From NCBI GenBank assembly GCA_035248685.1, contig DATFHF010000082.1, positions 1 to 64,000 of the forward strand: a DNA stretch of 64,000 bases, in the 5' to 3' direction. Source of the DNA: Jatrophihabitans_A sp035248685. GTDB lineage: Bacteria; Actinomycetota; Actinomycetes; Mycobacteriales; Jatrophihabitantaceae. The position numbers and the translations under genes are program-made. Of this stretch, positions 16,506 to 24,929 are shown in pieces. How positions within the stretch are numbered: the stretch's first letter is position 1; each line of letters opens with the position of its first letter. The notes beneath the pieces are model-generated. The model was not told where the DNA came from and did no database searches. It saw only the letters and a list, made by a program, of their open reading frames with translations.

Positions 16506-17039
16506 ATGATCGGCCTGCTCTCCGCGGCGGCCTTCCTGCTCGGGGCGGCCGGCGCGGCGAAGTTGGTCGGCCCGCCCGGAGTGAGCTCGGCACTGGCCAC
16601 CGCACGGCTGCCCGGCGCCGGGCGGCTACCGGCCCGGATCGCAGGCCGGATCAGCGGCCTGATCGAACTCGCCGTCGCGGTGGCGGCCCTGGCCCTCGGG
16701 GGGCGAGTCGGTGCGGCCCTGATTGCGCTCGGCTATGCGGTGCTAGCCGCACTGTCGATCCGGTTGATGTCGATGGCGCGCGGTGCCGACTGCGGCTGCT
16801 TCGGCCGACCGAATCGGATGAACCACTGGCACACCGCGGTCAACCTCGGCTACCTGCTGGTCGGAGTCGCCGGGATGTGCCGGCCGGCCGGCACGCCCGC
16901 CGGATTACTCGCCGACCGCCCCGGCATTGGCGTGGTTTCGCTGCTGGCGGCGGCGAGCCTGGCTTACCTCAGCTACCTGCTGATGACCGCGCTGGCCGAC
17001 CTGCTCCGGTTGGCCGCCCGGCTGGAGGTTGCGCGATGA
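16506..17039 (+). CDS. MauE/DoxX-like redox membrane protein (cluster 1)
   Basis: 177 residues with four to five membrane helices and the motif ADCGCFGRPN (Cys96, Cys98), characteristic of MauE-like proteins that pass reducing equivalents for disulfide formation in the periplasmic methylamine dehydrogenase light chain. Its stop overlaps the next ATG by four bases. Together with the following thioredoxin-like and MauA-like genes it suggests a system for oxidising or isomerising disulfides in an exported cysteine-rich protein. No methylamine dehydrogenase large-subunit gene is present. Confidence 0.8.
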   Translation: MIGLLSAAAFLLGAAGAAKLVGPPGVSSALATARLPGAGRLPARIAGRISGLIELAVAVAALALGGRVGAALIALGYAVLAALSIRLMSMARGADCGCFGRPNRMNHWHTAVNLGYLLVGVAGMCRPAGTPAGLLADRPGIGVVSLLAAASLAYLSYLLMTALADLLRLAARLEVAR

Positions 17040-17815
17040 CTGCCGTGATCGTGGTGGAGACAGTGGTGCTGGCCCTGCTGTGTGTCCTGGTCGCCGGGCT
17101 GTTACGCGGATACGCCAGCGTGCTGCAACGCCTACATGCCCTCGACGGTGGCGGCCAGTCCGCCGCTCCCCCGTTCCGGACGATCGCTGCGGTACCCGAA
17201 CCCCCGGCGGCAGCCGGGCTCGCGATCTCCGGTCGGGACGAGTGGCAGCCGGCGCACGACGTCGAGGGCGTTTCGTTGACCGACGAGATTGTGTCGGCCC
17301 GGGTCGTCGGCGTCCCGCGCGACACCGTGCTGGCATTCCTGTCCTCCGGTTGTGAAGGATGTACCGGCTTCTGGCATGAGCTGGCCGATGGCGCAGCTCT
17401 GGTGCCGGACGGCACCCGGTTGCTGGTGGTTACCAAGAGCGCCACTGACGAGAGCCCGGCCGCGTTGGCCGCGCTGTGCCCGTCCGGGGTGGACCTGGTG
17501 ATGTCCAGCCAGGCATGGTCGGACTACGCCGTGCCGGGCTCGCCGTACGTCGTGGTGGCCGACGGCCGCACCGGCCGGGTCAAAGGCGAGGGATCAGGCA
17601 CCTCCTTCAGCCAGATCGGTGGACTTATCGCACAGGCCAGCGCGGATCGCGACCGCCTGGTCAAGCCGGCCGCCGACCGCGAGCGGGAATCCGACGTCGA
17701 CCGGGCATTGCTCGCTGCCGGCGTCGCTCCGGGGGACCCATCGCTGTATGCCGTCGCCGAGCCGTCCGCGCAGCCGAGCGAACGGCCTGGCCTGGACGAG
17801 ACGGTGCGCCGATGA
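17036..17815 (+). CDS. MauD-like membrane-anchored thioredoxin-fold protein (cluster 1)
   Basis: 259 residues. An N-terminal membrane helix (about 5-24) precedes an extracytoplasmic thioredoxin-like domain with active-site motif SSGCEGCTGFW (Cys106, Cys109) and a cis-proline region (VPGSPYVVVADG). The last 60 residues are charged and probably disordered. Start ATG 17036 overlaps the MauE-like stop and the stop overlaps the next ATG: both junctions are ATGA. Predicted role: thiol-disulfide exchange on the exported MauA-like protein. Confidence 0.8.
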   Translation: MTAVIVVETVVLALLCVLVAGLLRGYASVLQRLHALDGGGQSAAPPFRTIAAVPEPPAAAGLAISGRDEWQPAHDVEGVSLTDEIVSARVVGVPRDTVLAFLSSGCEGCTGFWHELADGAALVPDGTRLLVVTKSATDESPAALAALCPSGVDLVMSSQAWSDYAVPGSPYVVVADGRTGRVKGEGSGTSFSQIGGLIAQASADRDRLVKPAADRERESDVDRALLAAGVAPGDPSLYAVAEPSAQPSERPGLDETVRR

Positions 17816-18360
17816 CCGGGCTGCACACCGCGAACCGGCTCGCCGGCTACGGCCTGGCAGTGGGGTTGCCGCCCGGCTGGGAGGGCCGGATCTATCGGCG
17901 GGCGGCCTCGACCCCGGCCGCGCCGGCAGCCGGTACCGCCCTGGCGGCCGATCCAGCCGGCCAGTCGGCTGCCGAGTCGATCGTTCGGTGGCACGACGAG
18001 CGCACTCATCCGGTGCTGCACCTGGCCAACTTCGCCCTGCCCGCCGGGCGTGGTGATTTCGGCACCGGCGCGGTGGAACGCATGAGCGCCGACCACGTCT
18101 TCATCGCGCTACTCCAGTTCGGTCCGGACTGTCTGGGCACCGCGCTGTACGCGCCACAGGGCTTTCCCCGGCTGGCCGCCCGTGACTTCAACCCCAACGG
18201 CCTGCAGCGCAAGGTGGCCGGACAGGCCGGCTTCCAGCATTTCTTTACCGCCGCCGGCCGGCCGCTGTGCCTGTACGTGGTGCTCGGCGCGCACCGGCGA
18301 GCCGGCGCACTGTGCCCGCGGATCAACGAAGTGCTCGGACGGATCGAGGTATCGCCGTGA
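17812..18360 (+). CDS. Conserved hypothetical protein of Mau-like cluster 1
   Basis: 182 residues, no signal peptide or membrane helix visible. Distinct stretches include HLANFALPAGRGDFG, LLQFGPDCLGTALYAPQGFP and RPLCLYVVLGAHRRAGALCP, the last two with three cysteines that might be functional. Position between the thioredoxin-like and the cysteine-rich gene, with four-base overlaps on both sides, implies a dedicated role in maturation or targeting of the exported product. I do not recognise the family. Confidence 0.65.
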   Translation: MTGLHTANRLAGYGLAVGLPPGWEGRIYRRAASTPAAPAAGTALAADPAGQSAAESIVRWHDERTHPVLHLANFALPAGRGDFGTGAVERMSADHVFIALLQFGPDCLGTALYAPQGFPRLAARDFNPNGLQRKVAGQAGFQHFFTAAGRPLCLYVVLGAHRRAGALCPRINEVLGRIEVSP

Positions 18361-20195
18361 CCGGAACGGAAACAGCTACCGGATTCGCCGAACGCCTGGT
18401 CAACCGGGTGGTTGCGCTGGCCGGCCGCCCGCGACCTGGGCGGCGGGGGTTCCTCGGCGGCGCGGCGCTGGTCGGAGCGGCGCTGGCGGTCGATCCGTGG
18501 AGCTACCTGACCCGCCCGGCCAGCGCCTACGACGCGGTGTGCGGTGCGGACAACACCTGCGGCGCCGGTTACACCGTGTTCTGCTGCACCATCAATGCCG
18601 GCAGCAATACCTGTCCCCCGGATTCGTTCATCGGCGGCTGGTGGAAGGCCGACAACTCCAACTTCTGCGGTGGATCGGCCCGGTACTACATCGACTGCAA
18701 CGCCTACCGGGACGGCCGCTACACCTGCCATTGCAACACCACCACCTGCGACCAGCGACGGGTTGCCTGCAACCAGTTCCGGTACGGGCAGTGCAACACC
18801 CAGATTCCGTATTCCAACACCGGTCCGGTGCTGTGCCGGGTGGTGTCTTGCACGCCACCCTGGGTGCAGTACGGCTCGACTTGCAGCAGTTCCAGCGCAA
18901 CCGACAACAACACCGCCACCCACTCGGCGCCGTGCATCGTGGGGCACCCGCCGGTGGGCAGCCTGGAATCGGTGACCGCAACCGGCAACGTGGTGCACCT
19001 GAAGGGTTGGGCTTATGACCCCGACCAAACCGCGACCTCGATCAGGGTGCTGGTCTACCAGGACAACAAGGCATTGACGGTGGTCACGGCCAACATTGCC
19101 CGGCCCGATCTCAACGCGGCACGGCACATCAACGGAAACCACGGTTTCTCGCTGAGCCTGGCCGCGAGCAACGGCACCCACAACTACAAGTGCTATGCGA
19201 TCAACGTCGGAGGCGGATCCGGCAACCCGCTGATCGGAGTGCACAACGTCGTGGTGAACCCCGGCTCGCCGCCAACCGGTTCGCTGGAGTCGGCCACCGC
19301 CAGCGGCAACGTCGTGACACTGACTGGGTGGGCCTATGACCGCGACGCACCAGGTAGCCCGGTCCGGCTGGTGATCTATGCCGACGACAAGCCGTACACG
19401 GTCATCAGCACCACGGTGGACCGTCCGGATGTCAACGCGGCCTTCGGCCTGACCGGCACCCATGGCTATCGGGTGCAGTTCACGGCCACGCCCGGACGGC
19501 ACAACTACAAGGTGTACGCACACAACCTCGGCGGCGGGTCCGGTGCGCCGCTGATCGGGGTGCACAACGTGCTGGTCGGCTCCGGCGCCGGCCAGCTGCA
19601 GTCCGCGACCGCCGGCCTCGGCGGAGTCCGGCTGGCCGGGCGAGCGCAGGATTCGGCCGACTCCAGCGCCGAATTCTCGATCGCTATATACGAGGACAGC
19701 CATGCGGTGCATTGGACGCAGACCAGCGGTCAGGCATTCGACCTCACGGTGCCGGCGGGACCAGGGGTGCACAGCTTCACGGTGCACGCGATCGGTGCCG
19801 ACGGTGCCAGCTTCGCCATCGCCAGCAGGACGGTGGCGGTAGACCAGCTGGGCGCGCTCGGCCGGGTCGAACGGTTGGAATCGCTCGGTAACGTCGTCCG
19901 GATCAGCGGCTGGGCGTTCGACCCTGCTCATCCCACCGATCAGGTTGAGCTGGCTGTGTTCCGCGACGGTGCGCTGCTCTCGCGGCACCCCAGCGGGCTG
20001 CCCCGTCCGGACGTCAACCGTGACTATGGTGCGGCGGGCGACCACGGGTTCGAGGTGACCGTCGCCGGCGAGCCGGCCACCCACACCTATACCGTGTACG
20101 CCGCCGTTCGAGATGGTGCCGCTGCTGCCAACATGATCGGTGGTCGGACCGTTACCTGCGATGCGGCTCTGTCCGATGCGGTGGTCCGGACATGA
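18357..20195 (+). CDS. Tat-exported cysteine-rich MauA-like protein fused to four beta-sandwich repeats
   Basis: 612 residues. The N-terminus carries a twin-arginine signal (GRRGFLGG, Arg29-Arg30) before a hydrophobic stretch. Residues 62-193 hold sixteen cysteines in a pattern reminiscent of the methylamine dehydrogenase light chain (NTCPPDS, then GGWW at 93-96). The MauA tryptophan pair needed for tryptophylquinone is not complete: the second position looks like FRYGQC, without Trp. From residue 200 four domains of about 95 residues repeat the theme GWAYDPD...RPDVNA...GxHGF; the third is degenerate. Probably exported already folded, or oxidised outside by the MauD/MauE-like partners. Start GTG overlaps the upstream stop. 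Confidence 0.75.
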   Translation: MTGTETATGFAERLVNRVVALAGRPRPGRRGFLGGAALVGAALAVDPWSYLTRPASAYDAVCGADNTCGAGYTVFCCTINAGSNTCPPDSFIGGWWKADNSNFCGGSARYYIDCNAYRDGRYTCHCNTTTCDQRRVACNQFRYGQCNTQIPYSNTGPVLCRVVSCTPPWVQYGSTCSSSSATDNNTATHSAPCIVGHPPVGSLESVTATGNVVHLKGWAYDPDQTATSIRVLVYQDNKALTVVTANIARPDLNAARHINGNHGFSLSLAASNGTHNYKCYAINVGGGSGNPLIGVHNVVVNPGSPPTGSLESATASGNVVTLTGWAYDRDAPGSPVRLVIYADDKPYTVISTTVDRPDVNAAFGLTGTHGYRVQFTATPGRHNYKVYAHNLGGGSGAPLIGVHNVLVGSGAGQLQSATAGLGGVRLAGRAQDSADSSAEFSIAIYEDSHAVHWTQTSGQAFDLTVPAGPGVHSFTVHAIGADGASFAIASRTVAVDQLGALGRVERLESLGNVVRISGWAFDPAHPTDQVELAVFRDGALLSRHPSGLPRPDVNRDYGAAGDHGFEVTVAGEPATHTYTVYAAVRDGAAAANMIGGRTVTCDAALSDAVVRT

Positions 20196-21022
20196 CCGGC
20201 CAATGGCTGATCGTGCCGCCGATCGTCGCGGCGGTCGCCGGGGCACGCGGTACCTGGTCACCGTGCGGCCTGTCCATGGTCTCTGCGATCAATCCGCTTG
20301 CCGAGCGTGGTCGTGGCTACCGGTATTGGCTGACCGCGCTCTGGTTCGTGGCCGGTGCGCTGGCCGGCGGCGCGTTGTTCGGTGCAATCGCCGCGGCGGC
20401 CGCCTGGCCAATCCACGCGTTGCCGGCGTCGATAACCGCTCTGGTTGGGAGCCTCGGTTGCCTGGTTGCGCTGGCCTGTGACTGCAAGGTCGGCCGGTTC
20501 CGGTTGCCGATCCATCCCCGCCAGGTCAACGAACGCTGGCTCATGCAGTACCGGCGTTGGCTGTACGCCTCCGGCTTCGGGTTCCAGATCGGTACCGGTT
20601 TCGCCACGTACATCATGACCGCGGCGACGTACCTGGTGGTGCTGCTGGCGGCACTCACCGGTTCGCCAGCCTGGGCGCTGATCACCGGGCTGACCTTCGG
20701 TCTGGTGCGCGGAGCGGCGGTGCTGCTCAGCAGCAGATGCCGCTCGCCGGAGTCGCTGCGCGCACTGCACCGCAAACTCGACCGGTTGGAACCCGCCTCC
20801 CGGCGTGCGGTGGTGATAGTCGAAGCCGTCATGGCCTGCGTGTTGGCGGCTGGCGGCGGATCCGTGCTGGCAGGCCTCGGTGCGCTCGGTGTGTCCGGCG
20901 TGCTCGTGGCCATCTCGGTACGGCAGTCCACGAACCGTTCGCACCCAGTCCGTCCGCAATTCCGCGGCCGGCGCATCGGTGGTCGGCGCCCGACCCCGCA
21001 ACCCAGCGGCAAGGCCGGCTAA
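20192..21022 (+). CDS. CcdA/DsbD-like polytopic membrane protein (cluster 1)
   Basis: 276 residues with about seven membrane helices. GARGTWSPCGLSM near the N-terminus (Cys25) places a cysteine in the first helix as in CcdA-type electron carriers; further cysteines occur in LACDCKVG. The central segment GFGFQIGTGFATYIMTAATY has a counterpart in the membrane protein of the second cluster at 60687-61262, so the two look homologous. Its ATG overlaps the preceding stop. Probable electron transfer between cytosolic and exported thiols. Last gene of the tightly overlapping operon. Confidence 0.7.
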   Translation: MTGQWLIVPPIVAAVAGARGTWSPCGLSMVSAINPLAERGRGYRYWLTALWFVAGALAGGALFGAIAAAAAWPIHALPASITALVGSLGCLVALACDCKVGRFRLPIHPRQVNERWLMQYRRWLYASGFGFQIGTGFATYIMTAATYLVVLLAALTGSPAWALITGLTFGLVRGAAVLLSSRCRSPESLRALHRKLDRLEPASRRAVVIVEAVMACVLAAGGGSVLAGLGALGVSGVLVAISVRQSTNRSHPVRPQFRGRRIGGRRPTPQPSGKAG

Positions 21023-21088
21023 CAACTGCCGGACTGCCGATACGATCGGACAACAGCGTCCGAAGCTCTTGGTAACAAAGGACGCTTC

Positions 21089-22825
21089 ATGCGTACAAGG
21101 CTTCTCTGCGGTGCCATCGTCAGCTCGGTAGCGCTGACGCTGCTGGCGGCGGCGGTCGGCAGCGGTCCGGCGCAGGCCTCGACCGCCACCAATGCGGCGA
21201 ATGCGGTGGCCTACGCACATGGCCACGGCTATCGCAGCTCGATCGGCGTGCTGGACACCCAAACCGGAGCCTTCTGGGGCGCCGGCGACTACAACAGCGC
21301 CTACGCCTCGGAGTCGGTGATGAAGGTCTTCATCGCGACCAGGTTGTTGCTGACCAACCAGATGTCGGGCTGGAACGAGACCACCGCCTACAAGATGATC
21401 ACCCAATCCGACGATGCCTCGGCGAACGCGTTGTACGGCCGCGCCGGTGGCGACGGCGTGATCACCTGGGTGAAACAGGCGTTGAACATCCCGACGCTCG
21501 GTTCGCCGCCGCTGCGCAGCGGTTGGTGGGGCGGCACCCAAATCAATGCCTACGGGATGACCTTGTTTTACAAGGCAGTTCGGGCCCGGCCTAATGTCTG
21601 GAACTGGCTGGGCAACGCTATGCACCATGCCACTACCTACGGTTCGGATGGCACCTACCAGCTCTTCGGGCTTCCGAGCGCCACCAGCGGGCCGGCCATC
21701 AAGCAGGGTTGGGGCGGTGACAACGTCGCCGGGCAGCCCGCCTTCAACTCCACCGGCGTGGTCAATGGTGATCGGTATGCCGTGGTAATCCTGACCCAGG
21801 GCGGGACGTATGGTGCTCCGATCTCGGGCATGGTGACGCTCGAAGCGAAATTGCTCATGCCCGGCGGCCGGATCTCCAACGACAGTCCGGACGGTGCGGT
21901 GGACAGCATCGCGGTGTACGGCAACCACGCGACTGCCCGGGGCTGGTCCTACGATCCCAACGCGCCGTCCTCGGAAGTGAAGATTGTGGTGTACCTCAAC
22001 GGCAAACTCGCCGCCTACGGCCCGACTACGTTGGCGCGCCCGGATATCAATGCCAGCCGGCACGTCTCGGGCAACCATGGCTACCAGATTCCGCTGGAGC
22101 TTGCCGACGGCACCAATACGGTGTGTGTCTACGCCACGAACATCGGTGCCGGGCTGAACACCACGCTCGGCTGTCGCTCGATTCAGCTGTCCGGCTCGCC
22201 GGTCGGCAGTTCCGCCGTCCGAGTAACGGCGAACGTCGCGACGATTAGCGGATGGGCTTATGACTACGACGTACCCGCCGAGTCGTTGAAGATCGTGGTG
22301 TATGTGAACGGCCGGATCGCCTGGTACGGAATGACCACCGATCCCAGCCCCGGCGTGGACGCCAGCTACCGGATCACCGGCAGCCATGGCTTTTCCACTC
22401 GGCTGCTGCTGCCCGACGGCTCGGACACCGTGTGCGTCTATGCGATTAACCGAAGCACTGGAGCCAACACGACGCTCGGTTGCCCCGCCTTCGGCGTCAG
22501 CGGTTCGCCGATCGGCATGCTGGACTCGGTCGAGGTCAGCACCGCTAGTGGCCAACCCAGCGCCACGGTTACCGGATGGTCTTACGACTACGACGCGCCG
22601 ACTACCTCGATCAAGGCGGTGCTGTATCTGAACGGCCGGCTGGCTGCATACGGGCCGACCTCGGAGCCACGCAGCGACGTCAACGCGGTGTACGGCATCT
22701 CCGGAACGCACGGTTACTCGTTTTCGATAGCGCTGCCGCCGGGCCAGGATCGGTTGTGCATGTACGGGATCAACACCGGCACCGGCTCCGACACCACGGT
22801 CGGCTGCCGTACCGTCACCGGGTGA
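21089..22825 (+). CDS. Secreted beta-lactamase-fold serine hydrolase with three GWxYDxD repeats
   Basis: 578 residues with a Sec signal peptide (cleavage near AQAST, residue 30). The catalytic domain has SVMK (Ser76-Lys79), SDD in TQSDDASA (107-109) and KQG (205-207) in place of KTG, the order of class A beta-lactamases and related peptidases. From about residue 268 three repeats of the motif GWxYDxDxP...NGxxAxYG...GxHGY follow; the same repeat type occurs in the Tat protein just upstream. Probably a cell-wall or peptide hydrolase rather than a resistance enzyme. GAAAGGA-type ribosome site (AAAGGA) upstream of ATG. Confidence 0.8.
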   Translation: MRTRLLCGAIVSSVALTLLAAAVGSGPAQASTATNAANAVAYAHGHGYRSSIGVLDTQTGAFWGAGDYNSAYASESVMKVFIATRLLLTNQMSGWNETTAYKMITQSDDASANALYGRAGGDGVITWVKQALNIPTLGSPPLRSGWWGGTQINAYGMTLFYKAVRARPNVWNWLGNAMHHATTYGSDGTYQLFGLPSATSGPAIKQGWGGDNVAGQPAFNSTGVVNGDRYAVVILTQGGTYGAPISGMVTLEAKLLMPGGRISNDSPDGAVDSIAVYGNHATARGWSYDPNAPSSEVKIVVYLNGKLAAYGPTTLARPDINASRHVSGNHGYQIPLELADGTNTVCVYATNIGAGLNTTLGCRSIQLSGSPVGSSAVRVTANVATISGWAYDYDVPAESLKIVVYVNGRIAWYGMTTDPSPGVDASYRITGSHGFSTRLLLPDGSDTVCVYAINRSTGANTTLGCPAFGVSGSPIGMLDSVEVSTASGQPSATVTGWSYDYDAPTTSIKAVLYLNGRLAAYGPTSEPRSDVNAVYGISGTHGYSFSIALPPGQDRLCMYGINTGTGSDTTVGCRTVTG

Positions 22826-22861
22826 CCGGCATTCGTCCCGGCCACCATAAAGGAGCACCGC

Positions 22862-23320
22862 ATGCCAGCCGGCCCAGATGGCTTCCACCCTCCGCTTCGG
22901 CACGTGGCCGCGGCCGATGTCAGTGCCGACACCGCGCAGAGTCCGGGGATGCGACGGTTCGCCGCGATCAGCCATCGAACGGTCGGCTCCAGCCGATTGT
23001 GGATGGGTCAGACACACGTGGATCCTCTTATGCAGTCGGCAAATCATCATCATGGCGAGGCAGAGACAGGCATCTTCGTGGTCTCCGGTGAGCCGGAATT
23101 CGTCTTCCTGGACCCGGACAGTCAGCAGGAGACCCGGATCCGGGCGCGGGCCGGTGACTACGTGTTCGTGCCGCCGTTCACCCCACATCGGGAGGAGAAC
23201 AACCATCCCGACTTGGCGGCGGTGGTGGTGATCGCGCGCAGCACCCAGGAGGCGATCGTGGTGAACCTGCCGTCGCTGAAGCCGAGCTCCGACCAAGCGT
23301 CGGCTGGGTCAGCTGACTAA
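22862..23320 (+). CDS. Cupin-domain protein
   Basis: 152 residues with a single beta-barrel cupin. Metal-ligand motifs are ANHHHGEAETGIFVVSG (three histidines and Glu) and GDYVFVPPFTPHREEN. A perfect AAAGGAG lies before ATG 22862. Its stop overlaps that of tadC on the other strand (23317-23320), so the two genes converge with no space for a terminator. Small-molecule function unknown. Confidence 0.85.
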   Translation: MPAGPDGFHPPLRHVAAADVSADTAQSPGMRRFAAISHRTVGSSRLWMGQTHVDPLMQSANHHHGEAETGIFVVSGEPEFVFLDPDSQQETRIRARAGDYVFVPPFTPHREENNHPDLAAVVVIARSTQEAIVVNLPSLKPSSDQASAGSAD

Positions 23321-24087
23321 CCACCGCTGATCACCGGCCCGGCAACGCCCAGCACTACCGGTAGCACGCCGAGGCACACGAAAGCCGGCAGGAAGCAGCA
23401 GCCCAGTGGCAGTAGGGCCCACACTCCGGTCCGTTCAGCTCGCGCCACCGCCCGAGCCCGGTGCTGCATTCGAATCTCGGCAGCGGCGTCGGCTAACGCC
23501 CAGGCGAGTCGAGCGCCGCTGTGCGCACAGCGGCGGCCCGCCGCCGACACCTGCTGCATGCCCGGTACGGCATCCAACCGTGCCCAGGCGGTGACCGGAT
23601 CCGAGCCCAGCCGCAGCAGTCTGCCCACCAGCCGCACCGGTTCCACGGCCTGCCGCATCGATGCCGTGCCGCAGTCGATGACCGCGCCCGCCACGGCGGC
23701 GATGGCCGACTCGGGCGGGGCGCCGGCCGCTAGCGTGGCGGCGAGCAGGTCGAGCACCACAGCGACCGAGCGGGGTTCCGGCGGTGGCCGACGTTGCAGC
23801 CGGAGTAGCCGGTTGACCATCAGCCCGACGCCGGCCGCTACGGGTGCTGCCAGGATCAGTCCGGTCGGCCCGGCCAGCGCCGCCATTGCCAGGGCGATGA
23901 GCAGCGCACAGCCGAACGACCAGATCTGAGCCCTTCCCGCCGGCGCCTTGCCGAGCGCCGGTGCATTGCCGAGTGCCGATGCATTGCCGGTCGCCGACCG
24001 GCCCGCGCGGTGCCGCGGCGGCTGGTCCGGTGTAACCGTCAGCAATGCCAGGGCTGCGGCCGCGGCCAGCCAACCGGCCGTCGTCAT
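23317..24087 (-). CDS. tadC: TadC-like inner-membrane platform protein (T2SF family)
   Basis: 256 residues, type II secretion F domain: a long cytoplasmic helical part (VLDLLAATLAAGAPPESAIAAVA; RRCAHSGARLAWALADAA) between membrane helices, ending with the hydrophobic LLPLGCCFLPAFVCLGVLP. ATG 24087 overlaps the tadB stop by four bases. In a normal actinobacterial tad operon the pilin-like DUF4244 gene would come next; here transcription runs into convergent plus-strand genes. Confidence 0.85.
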   Translation of the reverse strand: MTTAGWLAAAAALALLTVTPDQPPRHRAGRSATGNASALGNAPALGKAPAGRAQIWSFGCALLIALAMAALAGPTGLILAAPVAAGVGLMVNRLLRLQRRPPPEPRSVAVVLDLLAATLAAGAPPESAIAAVAGAVIDCGTASMRQAVEPVRLVGRLLRLGSDPVTAWARLDAVPGMQQVSAAGRRCAHSGARLAWALADAAAEIRMQHRARAVARAERTGVWALLPLGCCFLPAFVCLGVLPVVLGVAGPVISGG

Positions 24088-24929
24088 GGCCGCTGCCTTG
24101 TCATCCGCAGCGTCCATATCAGGCCCAACAGATCCAGCAGCACGCCTACCGTCAGAACCACCGAGCCGGCCGGTGTACCCACCAGCACCCGCACCGGATG
24201 CCCGCCCATCGCAGCACCCATCGCCAACCCGACCGCCGGGAGGCCAGCGAGCAATGCCGCGGACGAGCGCGGCCCGGCTACCGCCGTCTGCACGGCAGAC
24301 CGGGTGGCCCGCTCCGCGACGAGGTCGGCGCGCACCCCCGCCAGCAGCGATCCGATCGAAGCCCCGGAACGGGTCGCCAGCGTGCAGGCCGCCGCCAGCG
24401 GGGCCAGCAGCGGTTCGCGCCCGAGTGCCGGCTGCGGCTCGGCGCCGTAGTCGATGAGTAAGCCGGCCTCGGCGAGCATGCTGCCGAATCGGCCTGCCGC
24501 GGATGCCGCGGACCGCAGTGCGATACCCAGGCCGGCGCCGGCCGCATACTCCTCAGCCAAAGCACCGGCGGCCGCCGCCAGCGCTACCCGGTCCCGACCA
24601 CCAGCGCGCTCCGCCGCCAGCAGTTGCCCGCACCAGCACAGCGTCCAACCTGATACTGCGGCTACTCCGACCAGCAGCGGATTGCCGTGGCAGGCAATCC
24701 ACGCAGCAGCAGCGGCAACCGCCGCTAGCACGCCGGCTCTGACTTCCCACCGGATGCCGGCCAGCACCGTCCAGGCGCGCCGCCGGCCGAACGCCGGCCC
24801 GGCACCGGCGGACGGCAGCCGCAGCGAATCAATGAGTCGGCTACCGGCCAACCAACGCAGTCGGTCGCGCGCCGGATCCGGCGGTGGGCACAAGGCCAAC
24901 GTCAGGCCGAGCGCCGCCAGCCAGCTCAC
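24084..24929 (-). CDS. tadB: TadB-like inner-membrane platform protein (T2SF family)
   Basis: 281 residues from GTG 24929, whose GTGA overlaps the tadA stop. A type II secretion F domain (LAAAAGALAEEYAAGAGLG; ACTLATRSGASIGSLLAG) lies between two hydrophobic pairs. Upstream open sequence in the same frame overlaps tadA and is not protein-like, so the short start is preferred. With TadC it forms the platform for the TadA motor. Confidence 0.85.
   Translation of the reverse strand: MSWLAALGLTLALCPPPDPARDRLRWLAGSRLIDSLRLPSAGAGPAFGRRRAWTVLAGIRWEVRAGVLAAVAAAAAWIACHGNPLLVGVAAVSGWTLCWCGQLLAAERAGGRDRVALAAAAGALAEEYAAGAGLGIALRSAASAAGRFGSMLAEAGLLIDYGAEPQPALGREPLLAPLAAACTLATRSGASIGSLLAGVRADLVAERATRSAVQTAVAGPRSSAALLAGLPAVGLAMGAAMGGHPVRVLVGTPAGSVVLTVGVLLDLLGLIWTLRMTRQRP

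Noticed and set aside
16506..20195. A functional methylamine dehydrogenase locus
   Set aside because: No large subunit or MauG is present, and the light-chain-like domain lacks the second cofactor tryptophan.
18006..23296. Very long minus-strand open frames (over 700 and 1000 codons) opposite the Mau-like cluster and the hydrolase
   Set aside because: They mirror recognisable plus-strand proteins with signal peptides, motifs and ribosome sites. The antisense products are Arg/Gly/Val/Asp-rich with no domains.
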